Below are positions 1-8,735 of a stretch of 64,000 nt of DNA, in pieces. Origin of the DNA: Dictyobacter vulcani. GTDB lineage: Bacteria > Chloroflexota > Ktedonobacteria > Ktedonobacterales > Ktedonobacteraceae. The notes under the pieces are model-generated. The model worked only from the letters and a program-made list of their open reading frames with translations. It was not told the origin of the DNA and did not search any database. The position numbers and the translations under genes were made by a program. The stretch's first letter is position 1, and each line of letters opens with the position of its first letter. The DNA is taken from the NCBI RefSeq assembly GCF_008974265.1, contig NZ_BKZW01000001.1, forward strand, positions 496,001-560,000, read 5' to 3'.

Positions 1-138
1 GCCATTGATCAAGCCGCTCCCCTTGACGCCCACGAACCATCTGCCGAAAATCTTGAACCAACCATTGAGAAGTTACAGCGCCTGCTCGATAATCCAGAAC
101 CAGCAAGCTTGCGCGAAGCTGCGCACCGCTACGGATAG
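1..138 (+). CDS. C-terminal end of an unidentified protein (partial)
   Basis: Frame 1 is open from the first base for 45 codons and ends in TAG at 136-138. The visible tail is acidic and leucine-containing (LEPTIEKLQRLLDNPE, then AAHRYG) and probably helical. The start lies outside the window. No family is recognised; codon use is like the neighbouring real genes. Confidence 0.5.
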   Translation, partial: AIDQAAPLDAHEPSAENLEPTIEKLQRLLDNPEPASLREAAHRYG

Positions 139-273
139 ATATCGCGAGTAAGCTACAGTCAGCTTTATTTTTTGTCTCATAGTAGGCTATTCTGATTCTA
201 CTTACGAAGTGGTTTCACAAGCTGACGTAGCAAGAAATAATTTCACTGAGATACCTATGCTAGAATGTCCCAT

Positions 274-1608
274 TTAAAGTTGGGATGTCATATTCAGCCA
301 TAGTTGTGCCTTCTCACGAATGCCAGGCCTGCTATCGTGCAGGCACTCTTGTGCCATCCAATCAGGAAAGACTTGCCGCTCTGTCAAGAGGCGCACAGCT
401 TTCTCACGGCAATAGGCACAAGGATCTCGTTCATAAAGTTGAATGAGCGCTTGTTGGCAATCTTTCGTCGGATTTTGCTCAAAAATCTTGAGGATGCTAT
501 AACCGGTATTGTGAAAATCATCAGGATCATTCAGGTTGGCCAGAAATTGCTCTATGAGTAGGTGATCACCTTCCTGATAGTTATTGATCAAGAGATCTAA
601 AGCGTCTCCTATCCTCTCTGGATCATGTATGAGCTGCAATGCGAGAGCGCGAACTGCTGGACCATGAACAGGCACGAGCGCGGCGAGCGCCTGGGCAGCA
701 ATATCGGCGTTCTCGTTCCTGGTCCACTGCAACACATCTCGATAATCGAGTGGGAACGGTCTGTTGCGAAAGATAGCAAGATAGGGAAGTATATTATCAC
801 TAGTCGTGTTCAGAAGATCGTTGGCAGCAAGCAAAAGAGTTTCATCAGTGGCCCGACGCCCCCAGAAAGCAAGTCGTCCCAGATTGTAGGCTCCATATTG
901 GCGCTCTTGACTGGACTTCACTTTCCACTCGGCGATCAATTGCCTGGCATATTCATAATCCTCAATAACATGCTTGTCTCCACTTTCTAGCGTCGTTTTC
1001 TGTTCCCGTGGATAATTAATAAAGGATGTGAGCAGTGGCTCAGTGGTCGTTGCCTGCTCAATGTAGTGCAGCACGCTCTCGTGGCCAAATCGTTCTTCGA
1101 TTGTCTTCAGGTACCATCTATCCAATTGATCTTTGGGTGAGCCCGCTATGTGATAGAGGTGTCTGGCCACAAAGAGAAAACCATCCAGGCCGTCCAGATC
1201 GATCAGATCATAAGCTCCAAATTCACATCCGCGGGTGGCACGTTTGAGAAACAACTGATACATCGCTTGCCGGGCTTCTTTATCTCCCTGCTGCGCAAAA
1301 ATCAGTCCAAAATCAAAGAACTGACTCACATCCCAATCAAGATCATCGCCGAACTCAGATATGGGAGGAGGAATTGTTGCCATGGCATGTAAGATTGCTT
1401 CACGGTAAAAGGACTCTTTATGCGTAAGCTGTATAATTTCGTAGAGGTACTGCGCTTTGTTGCCTTCTGATTGAGGATCATATGTATTGTTGTGCAAGCA
1501 TGCATCCAGAATATACTCTTGATAGGGCGTAGCATCGTGCTCTTGTAAATACAAGATAATGCGACCCAGGCCACGTTGTAAACTTCTTTGAAAATCTTCT
1601 ATTTGCAT
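274..1608 (-). CDS. HEAT/armadillo-type helical repeat protein, function unknown
   Basis: A 444-residue protein built of paired helices. The C-terminal two thirds contain repeats of about 30 residues of HEAT type (for example ADIAAQALAALVPVHG, CREKAVRLLTE, GIREKAQLWLN). No signal peptide or membrane segment is seen, so it is probably cytoplasmic. HEAT proteins of this kind are protein-binding scaffolds; no partner can be named here. The ATG at 1608 follows an AAAGGAAA ribosome-binding site at a good distance. The gene downstream on the same strand is the broken 339-codon gene. Nothing in it indicates an enzyme. Confidence 0.75.
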   Translation of the reverse strand: MQIEDFQRSLQRGLGRIILYLQEHDATPYQEYILDACLHNNTYDPQSEGNKAQYLYEIIQLTHKESFYREAILHAMATIPPPISEFGDDLDWDVSQFFDFGLIFAQQGDKEARQAMYQLFLKRATRGCEFGAYDLIDLDGLDGFLFVARHLYHIAGSPKDQLDRWYLKTIEERFGHESVLHYIEQATTTEPLLTSFINYPREQKTTLESGDKHVIEDYEYARQLIAEWKVKSSQERQYGAYNLGRLAFWGRRATDETLLLAANDLLNTTSDNILPYLAIFRNRPFPLDYRDVLQWTRNENADIAAQALAALVPVHGPAVRALALQLIHDPERIGDALDLLINNYQEGDHLLIEQFLANLNDPDDFHNTGYSILKIFEQNPTKDCQQALIQLYERDPCAYCREKAVRLLTERQVFPDWMAQECLHDSRPGIREKAQLWLNMTSQL

Positions 1609-2361
1609 CAGTTTCCTTTGGGTGTCTCCTGTAATAACTATGGATCGCCTGGGATGGTGTCAAGGGCCGATTTTTTGCGGCACCGGCACATAATTGATAT
1701 TGCCGTCCGCATCCAGCGTAGAGTAGATGATGTTAGACGCAAATCTCGATCATGCCCCAACCATGTTCTGCGGCGTACCGAAAGCGGGCCAGCATCGTTT
1801 CTTCCGTGCGGTGTAGCCACTCATAGTATGTATCGACATTACTTTGAAATTCCTCGTGAGAATGTTCGTTCCAGTAGGCGCACATGGAGCGATAAACGTC
1901 CAGACTCTGTAATTCACCATAGAACTGTTTGCGATACAATTGTTCTAAATCTGGGGGCAGAGGCCATTTCTTATTGTCTCGATCGCGTACACATCCACCT
2001 ACAATGCCCTCCAGATCGGGGCGTGCCATGGTGGGCAGATTGGTGATCAAGTGAACCGTTTCCTCATGATCAATGAAACCGAAGACGTCAGAATTATGAA
2101 GAATGGTGCGTGCAAAAGCCTCAGGATATCGAGACGAGGCGAGATAGTCCTGATACTTTCTGGGGGCGAGCAACTGATCGGCCAGCGGTTGCGGCGCTGG
2201 TTGGCTAAATGTATCCCAGAGCGCTTTTACCTGTAAACTCCTGGCCATATACTCTTCCCATAAAGAAACTCCCTCCTCTATCAGTACACGACTATCGAGC
2301 ATGGTTTCCTCAGGAAGCTGACAACAAAACGTATAGAAGAGGCATTGCAAGAGAAATCTTT

Positions 2362-3787
2362 GGCTCTCCGTCCTTTAGGGGGAACTGATGAGCTTAACTA
2401 AAACAGCCAGACAGCAGAAAGGAGAACAAAAAAGAGGCTCATTCTTCGTTGAACTTGGTAAGAAAACAAACACCACCACGTTCAGGAGAAACAAGCCTTG
2501 CCAGACCAGCATACCAAAGAATACGACAAAGGAAAAGCCCTTGAGGAAGGAATTCTCATTCCTCTTGATTTGCCTGAGTTCCAGGTCGTGAGCCAAACGT
2601 GGCATCACGATGGAAGTGTGAGCGTCAGAGTGATTGCGAAGCAGCAGACAGCGATCTGCCCTCAGTGTCAGGTCTCCTGTGATCGTATTCATGATCGTCG
2701 CGATCGTGTCAAGCGCGATTTGATGGTGCGAACCTCTCGTGTGAACCTGATCGTGATCAAACGTCGCTTTCGTTGTAGCACCTGTCTCCACACCTTTACG
2801 GAGCCGGATAAGGCCTGTGGCCGTCGGAGAAGGACAACCAGACGATTGCGGGAAACGCTTGGGAAGCACGCGATGACCCAGCCAGTAGAACAGGTGGCAG
2901 ACACCTTTGCGGTGGGTCCGCGTTTTGTTCGGGAGTGTTTGCACCACCTGAGTACGCCTCTTTTGCAAGCTCGAGGTCTGGATGAGCATGCTCTTGGCCC
3001 GTTGCCCACGCCTCGTTTTTTGGGAATTGACGAATTTGCCGTGCGTAAAGGTCATCGCTATGCAACCATTCTCTGTAATCTGGAGCAGCGAGAGGTGATG
3101 GAGGTCTGCCTTGGTCGCAAACTCGACGATGTGGTTGCCTTGCTCAACCGGCTGGAGCATCCTGAAAACGTCCAGGCAGTGAGCATGGATATGAGCGCTT
3201 CCTTTGCTCCTGCTGTCAGAAAGGCGCTGCCTCAGGTGCAGATTGTGGTGGATCATTTTCATGTCATTGGGCATCTCATGAAAGCCTTTCGCAAAGTCGT
3301 TTCCAGTTGGGCTCATAAAAAAGAAGGGTGCATCCTGTTGCATCGCAAACAACATCTGTTCCTATGTGCTAAAGAAGATCTGACGGCAGAACAAGAGCAC
3401 GAACGGGCTCGCATTGCCACACATCTGCCTGCTCTGGCGCACGCGTGGGAGCTCAAAGAAGCGTTGCGAACCTGGTATGCTCAAGCCACCATGAAAACCG
3501 CTGAGGCGCAACTCGATGCCTGGATCATACAGGTCCGGGAAACAGGGCCGGAGCCCATGCGCCAGGCCCTTTCAACCTTTGTCAATTGGAAAGCAGAAAT
3601 CCTGGCGTTTTTCCGCTTTCTGCCAAATCGTCTCACCAATGGGTTTGTCGAAGACAAAAACAATCGAACCAAAGCCATGATGCGCCAGGCGTATGGCTAT
3701 CGTAATTTTCGTAATCTCCGTGTACGTATTCTTCTGGGAGGAACGGTATGAGAATACCTCATCATTTCCCCCAAAGGACGGAGAACC
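2362..3787 (+). mobile_element. ISL3-family insertion sequence, complete, 1426 bp
   Basis: Imperfect terminal inverted repeats of about 30 bases: GGCTCTCCGTCCTTTAGGGG at the left end and, on the other strand, GGTTCTCCGTCCTTTGGGGG at the right end. An 8-bp target duplication AAATCTTT flanks it at 2354-2361 and 3788-3795, the size typical of ISL3. One transposase fills it. The duplicated target and the intact homologue of the host gene fix the boundaries. Confidence 0.95.
2498..3751 (+). CDS. ISL3-family transposase
   Basis: A 417-residue DDE transposase. The N-terminal zinc-binding region has CPQC...C (near residue 52) and CSTC (near 96), then a helix-turn-helix stretch, then the DDE_Tnp_ISL3 core beginning with FLGIDEFAVRKGHRYAT and including VSMDMSASFAPAV and VVDHFHVI; the C-terminus has NGFVEDKNNRTKAMMRQAYG. 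It starts with TTG at 2498, preceded by AGGAG eight bases upstream. Length is normal and the frame is intact, so the element may be active. Confidence 0.95.
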   Translation: MPDQHTKEYDKGKALEEGILIPLDLPEFQVVSQTWHHDGSVSVRVIAKQQTAICPQCQVSCDRIHDRRDRVKRDLMVRTSRVNLIVIKRRFRCSTCLHTFTEPDKACGRRRRTTRRLRETLGKHAMTQPVEQVADTFAVGPRFVRECLHHLSTPLLQARGLDEHALGPLPTPRFLGIDEFAVRKGHRYATILCNLEQREVMEVCLGRKLDDVVALLNRLEHPENVQAVSMDMSASFAPAVRKALPQVQIVVDHFHVIGHLMKAFRKVVSSWAHKKEGCILLHRKQHLFLCAKEDLTAEQEHERARIATHLPALAHAWELKEALRTWYAQATMKTAEAQLDAWIIQVRETGPEPMRQALSTFVNWKAEILAFFRFLPNRLTNGFVEDKNNRTKAMMRQAYGYRNFRNLRVRILLGGTV

Positions 3788-4186
3788 AAATCTTTGTGAC
3801 TGGGCATTCTCATTACCCTCAAGAAATGCAGGGAGGTGGCGAGAGAAGAGTCCCCAGATATCTAATTCACGTTTCTCCTCTGCATCCTGAAGGAGAATAT
3901 CGCGCAGAGGGGATGGCAGATCACGAGGGTCTAGAATTTGGGGCCAGACGCTCCGATCCTTTTTTAAAAGATCCCAGCCAAAGGCGCATCGTGGTCCCGC
4001 AAAGAAAATATCGGGTAATGGATCAGGGATATTAAACACGAACCAGGTGGAAAAATGGCTGGCTGAAGCCATAATCTCGCGTAGCGGCTGCAGAAATCCG
4101 CTCTGGGCATCGCGCCAGGCTGGCAGAATTTGCTGGCTGTAGCGTGTCAGATCGCAAGGAATATAATCTAAATGACGTAACGACAT

Positions 4187-4578
4187 CTGTTGTGCTCCAC
4201 ATTATAATTTCTGGTTCATTCTTTACGGACTCAGAAAAGTCGGTAAACTCTGCAGAGGATAGGTATAGGTCAGATTCGCATGCTCAGTGTGTGTCTGAGA
4301 ACTTAAGGAAAGCGAGGAGCAAACGGAGCAAGCATAAGCTGAGAGAGCGAAATCAGGATCAGAAACATACCATGTGCAGGCTAGTTTTCGTAATTATGCA
4401 CCAGGCGCTGGGGACAGATCAGCCAACCAAAGGTTCGTCCAATGGCCCCATCGATTTGGTTGAATCTGAAATCCCATGAGGGATGTCCCTTCGAGCACTG
4501 CTTCATTATTGATGAGAACCCACGAGCACTGCAAGGAGTTGGCTTCCCACAGAAATGGAATTCACCAATCTTCTGACT
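4187..4578 (-). other. Duplicated spacer between kinase remnant and 339-codon gene
   Basis: About 390 bases without a convincing gene. The stretch is homologous, in inverted orientation, to 18425-18815. Open frames here (for example one starting MSDRKEYNLNDV) are antisense to the gene start and are conserved only because the DNA is duplicated. Confidence 0.5.
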
Positions 4579-4740
4579 TTATTTAGGAATCCAATTCTCC
4601 TCGAGAGCACGAGCCAGGGTATTCCCATCACGGTAGCGCCTTTCGGGTTCCTTCTCCAGGCAACGCAAAATGATTTCCTCCAGGGCACGAGGAATATTCG
4701 GATTGAATTGGCTGGGAGGAGGAGGCGCATTTTGCATAGG
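4579..4740 (-). pseudogene. C-terminal remnant of a PknB-type Ser/Thr protein kinase
   Basis: On the minus strand the frame reads PNIPRALEEIILRCLEKEPE, then RRYRDGNTLARALEENWIPK and a TAA stop at 4581-4579. This is the characteristic end of a bacterial Ser/Thr kinase domain (last helices, with the conserved Arg of subdomain XI in the ERRYRD segment). Nothing upstream continues the kinase, so only about 50 codons survive. In the inverted copy only the last codons (AEDWIPK and stop, 18404-18427) remain. A kinase gene was thus once directly upstream of the 339-codon gene. Confidence 0.75.
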
Positions 4741-4893
4741 TATGAAACCCTCCCTGCCACGTACTCCCTTTCAATTATAAAGTTCGATACAAAGAAACTA
4801 GCAGCGCTAGTCTAGCAGATCAAACTTGCCGAGTTCAAGCAACCGGTTATACTAACTTTGCTAGAGAGCCAATTTTACGCCGTTGTTAATATA

Positions 4894-5418
4894 TTAGTGT
4901 ATTTGCGGAATAAATTGGCTTTCCACATAAAAGATTATAATAATAACAAAAATTAAAATAAAGAGTATCATATATGTCTCGTACCAGCGCCAGAAATTGC
5001 GAAAGCGTGGCGGCTCACGAAAGCTTTCTCCAAGAGCATGTTTGAGCACTACTGTTTCTTCTCGTCGATAATCCAGCCAGGAAAAGATCCCACTTAAAAG
5101 TGAGATAACTACAAACAGCGTATCTATAATCAGTAATCCGAGCAACGTTTGCATGCCTGAACTGGCTTGTTCAGGCATGATGTGCCAACTTCGCCAGTTC
5201 AGAAAGAGCGTAATCCCGGCACCAATGATCACAGTTGCCAGCGTCTGAAACAGAGCCAGATATTTATGACCATTTTCGTTCAATGCGTTGGTCTGTTGAA
5301 GAATATATCTGTATCGTTCTAAGTAGAATGGTCTAGCTGCTTCCAAATCCTGAGATATCTTTGCCGTAGCCTGTTGGGTATCTACTGAGGAAGTGTCGAT
5401 GGATTGTTGCTGCGTCAT
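4894..5418 (-). CDS. Predicted membrane protein with three hydrophobic segments
   Basis: A 174-residue protein. The N-terminal 55 residues are hydrophilic and probably helical (TSSVDTQQATAKISQDLEAA). Hydrophobic segments follow at about 58-75 (LFQTLATVIIGAGITLFL), 90-112 (LLGLLIIDTLFVVISLLSGI) and 148-165 (ILFILIFVIIIIFYV). The layout resembles small bacterial membrane effectors such as SLATT-like proteins, but no signature residue proves this. It lies in the AT-rich block downstream of the HD-Hsp90-like gene on the same strand, 550 bases away, so a shared transcript is possible but unproven. Confidence 0.6.
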   Translation of the reverse strand: MTQQQSIDTSSVDTQQATAKISQDLEAARPFYLERYRYILQQTNALNENGHKYLALFQTLATVIIGAGITLFLNWRSWHIMPEQASSGMQTLLGLLIIDTLFVVISLLSGIFSWLDYRREETVVLKHALGESFREPPRFRNFWRWYETYMILFILIFVIIIIFYVESQFIPQIH

Positions 5419-5966
5419 CTAATGATACTCCTACTCCCAATCTTTCAAGAGCTTTTTAGGGATACTTATATCAGCTTAGCTTACTTAATCCATAGTTTTT
5501 GTGATTAACAGTAACATTAATAGAAACGGATCTGACGGCAAAAAATAAAATTTAGGGTAATGTATATCAACTCAAAAACTTCTCTTGTTTGGTGGGTCTT
5601 AAATAAATGAGACACCTTGTAGGTAAAATGAACGGATTGAGAGAGAATTTCATCAAAAACAGTGTGGCGGATACAGATAGCGAGCACCATCTTCTGGCTA
5701 ACCGAACTGACTACTGATTTCGATGCCTCACCCATAAAAAGCTAGGTTTGATTCAACTCATATGGGCGAGAGGTCACCATCAAAGTAGCTATACCGAGCA
5801 GAGAAATGTTTGATTACAGGTTTATAAACCTTATTGGCAACACCAAATATGATGACCACCGGAAGGCCACGTCGCAAATCGATTGATATACGACTCAATA
5901 GTCATCGGAATCATTCCGTTTCCTTCTCTTAATATATTGAGAAAATATGAATTACGAAGAAATACA
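5419..5966. other. AT-rich gap, no confident gene
   Basis: About 550 bases between two minus-strand genes. A 72-codon open frame (5517-5735, minus) starts MGEASKSVVSSVSQKMVLAI and ends in hydrophobic residues. It has no clear ribosome-binding site and no recognisable family, and may be a remnant. Confidence 0.3.
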
Positions 5967-8644
5967 TTATAAATGGTGCTTGTCAAATTTTCTAATAACA
6001 TGTAGCTCTTTAGGTAGTTCTTTAGGCCTTTGGGTGGAAAAGAGAGAAGCATATTTCTCTGAATCGCAGAAAAGATCCGAAAATTGCAGTACATTATCGG
6101 CAGATACAGACCAAGCATCTGCAAGGGCTTCTATAATTACCCCAACCAAACTACTGCCGATGGTATTCCATTGAGGCCTTTTCTCTAGAAATTTTTTGCT
6201 AGGCCAAACGATATGAGCATCGGCTAAAACCCCCATCGTAAAAAGATTTTCTTTATATTGACTCACAATAGGGCCTCCAGATGTTATAGTGAACAAGATA
6301 TTGTTTCTTTGAGGGGGCTGATACCACAAAGAGGCTAGATTATCAACTATGATAAAAATCTCATTAGGTATATCTTTCCAATTTTTTATATCTTCAACGC
6401 TCATGTATATATTGCTTTGATGCACCACTGGAAGATCATGTATTTGTCCCCCAAAACTCCTAATATTTCTAGCACATGTCATTAGAATCTCTGGTTTATT
6501 AATATTTAAACTCACTAATTCAGATTGTTTAGATGCCCACGATTCTAAATGGTAATCACTAGCAATAAATGATGCTGTATGCCTTGTGGCCTCTAGGGAC
6601 TTCCCAAGAAATATTCCAGCCACACCATATAAATTTCCCGCACGCATACCTCCTATCGTTATAATCGCCGGATATGAGTTGGCTTTGTTCTCTCCCATAA
6701 TAGCCGCCCGACCAACTACACCATTTGGATGATTACCTAAAACCCTGAGATTATCGCTTAAGGTACGCCAATGAGTGACTCTTTCTATATCCTGATTTTT
6801 CTCAGGCAACACACTTTCATCTAGTGTAATTCTGTAGAGTAAACTACATCCATTCATCGTCATCCAGTCGTTGGCAGTTATAACTTTTGTATAATCCATA
6901 TCTGCTACTTTAACATACAGATTAACGTCTATACATGGACATAGCCACGAACACAACTCTCCAAAATTCTCCCCTCTGCCCAACGTAACTCACTTTGCCA
7001 ATACAAACGAGCTTGTGTTACAAAGCCTTCAGGCCCGTAAGGGTCATCCTTAAGCCAGACTCGTATCTTTGTCCCACCATCACGAACCCATTCTTCAGAA
7101 GTTGCTTTCATTAAGAGAGGTCTCGATGAATGTCCATCTCTAAAATCAAGTACTTGTGTAGCTTGATATCCTTCACGATATGGACGTGTTACAATCCGAA
7201 CGCGCTCTCCCCACATGAAAACGGAAAAAAATCCAATCCCATATTTTCCTGTTGCTTCATATTCTAGAGATGACAAACCAGGATACTCTTCATGCATGAG
7301 TGACGAACCCCAATAAGTGTTTCCAAAATCTAGTAATGGTCCAGTCAGAACACTCTTTGACATACCAATACCATTATCTTGCACTTCTATCCAATATCCA
7401 TCTTCATCTTTCCCAAGCTCAATCCATATATCTCCCCACTCTTTAGGCAAATTTTCATAGATACGCCGTGCTCTAATAGCATCTGATGCATTTTGAATGA
7501 GTTCACGTAATGGGACTAAATGATCAGGACCATATAGTTGCTCGCCTCCAATTCTACGTACAAGTCTGGCAACGTCTGTAACTTGAATTTTTGTATCAAC
7601 GGGGATCCACTCATTTATTTGAATGAGCTCACTTAATCTCTCGGGGTTTTCAACATTGGCAACTCCACGAGCAGCAAACCTTTCACGCCCACACCCTATA
7701 AGTAAGGCATCAACTTGTCTTAATTCAAAATCAACCATCTGTAAAGTATCAAAACATCGCCACCAAGCGCCAGCCTTTTCCCATGAAAAAGGTCTTAATG
7801 ACGTATAAATAAGCCGATCTGTATGCAACGGAAGTTGCGGCTGAGAGAGTCTTTCTTGAAAATCCCAATGCTCCTTTGCATCTGCTGAAGGCCTACGGAT
7901 AGCCTGTAGGAAACTAGGAGATCGACGGGCATCCAAGTGGCTCGCATCGGCAACACGCATAAGAGCAGCAATTTTTAGTTGATCTATTGTCCAATTATTT
8001 GGGCACCAAGAAGGTGCTCCTGTTATCTTGTTAAACTCATTGGCAAGTTTATCGACAGACCACCAATGACTGTGGGCAATTCGTCCAATTAATGAGCCAA
8101 ATTCGAATCGCAATTCTGGTTCATCAATCAAAAAATACCGATCATTAGTATCATCTTTTTCCCAAGATACAAAAGCCAATTTTTCAGCATATTCTGCATG
8201 CAAAAATCTCAATGCTTCTAGTGTTGCTCTTCTTTGGATATCTTGATCAGAGAAAGTGTTCTCAAGCTTTGACAATACTGCTACTGTATCTGCCCAGCGA
8301 GGGTGTCTGCGTATAGTATCAACTCCATCTGGATAAGCAGCTAATCCCATCCCTAAATCATGAATTAGAAAAGCCCCTCCTAAAACAAATGACTCAGTAG
8401 GAGTTAATGAACATTTTGGCCCTCCAATAATACTTGCCATTTCCCATAGAGCATCAAGGTGAGTTATATCATGCACAGTGAAGTCTGGTAAATCTCTGGC
8501 AATTTCTGATGCTAACAACGCTGCATGTTCTCTGAATTTATAGAAGGCTACTTTCAATTTTTCTCGGGGTTCTTTAGCTCTATCTCGATTAGATGAAACA
8601 GCAAAAGATGTTTTCCAGAGTCGCGTGTTCTCAAAAGTAAGCAT
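5967..8644 (-). pseudogene. HD-domain plus Hsp90-like (GHKL) ATPase protein, single frameshift
   Basis: About 893 codons after correcting one frameshift. Start ATG at 8644 after AGAGAGG. Residues about 45-120 carry an HD-type site (TVHDITHLDALW, then FLIHDLGMG). A GHKL/Hsp90 ATP-binding fold follows: LRELIQNASDAIRAR (N box), VQDNGIGMS (G1 box) and GKYGIGFFSVFMWGE (G2 box). The last about 330 residues have no recognised domain. The frame breaks near 6975 within a run of four C on the plus strand (four G in the coding sense): TGG GCA GAG GGG AG continues only in the other frame as GENFGELCSW. Hsp90-like proteins with an HD domain are known from defence-type gene neighbourhoods; a conflict role here is inference. 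The gene is more AT-rich than its surroundings, suggesting transfer. Confidence 0.75.
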
Positions 8645-8698
8645 CTGTCCTCTCTTTCGCAAGAACGGCATAAATAAAGTTGAGAATTCTTAGAAAGG

Positions 8699-8704
8699 AT
8701 TATA
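8699..8704 (-). promoter_or_regulatory. -10 element of the HD-Hsp90-like gene
   Basis: A perfect TATAAT on the minus strand, about 55 bases upstream of the ATG at 8644. A weak TTGTAT lies 20 bases further upstream and overlaps the target duplication of the IS66 element. The IS insertion therefore replaced whatever lay upstream of the promoter. Confidence 0.45.
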
Positions 8705-8735
8705 GCATTTTTTATAAAATATTCATACAATTATT

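Larger units (their letters stand above)
1733..4186 (-). pseudogene. 339-codon gene of unknown function split by ISL3
   Basis: The N-terminal part (starts ATG at 4186; SLRHLDYIPCDLTRYSQQIL) runs into the IS at 3795, and the C-terminal part (QCLFYTFCCQLPEETML onward) resumes at 2361 and ends at 1733. Together they match, residue for residue over most of the length, the intact homologue at 18816-19835. The interruption lies after AQSQ, at about residue 131. No family is recognised. The protein is rich in Trp, Phe and Leu and has no obvious signal peptide. Restoring the frame only requires removal of the IS and one target copy, so inactivation is recent. Confidence 0.9.
1668..4605 (-). repeat. 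Inverted duplication, copy A (interrupted by ISL3)
   Basis: This segment, without the ISL3 element, is a diverged inverted copy of 18405-19897. Homology covers the last codons of a kinase gene, about 390 bases of spacer, the complete 339-codon gene and about 65 bases beyond its stop (both copies share ATTATGTGCC followed by a CAAAAAA tract). In copy A more of the kinase end survives (4579-4740). The two copies face each other across about 14 kb. Confidence 0.8.

Noticed and set aside
2375-3355. 326-codon minus-strand open frame inside the ISL3 element
   Set aside because: It is antisense to the transposase, which has all family motifs. It is open only because of the codon composition of that gene.
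4144-4479. 111-codon plus-strand frame conserved in both inverted copies
   Set aside because: It begins antisense to the 339-codon gene and diverges with indels between the copies (the other version ends sooner). Conservation is due to duplication of the DNA.
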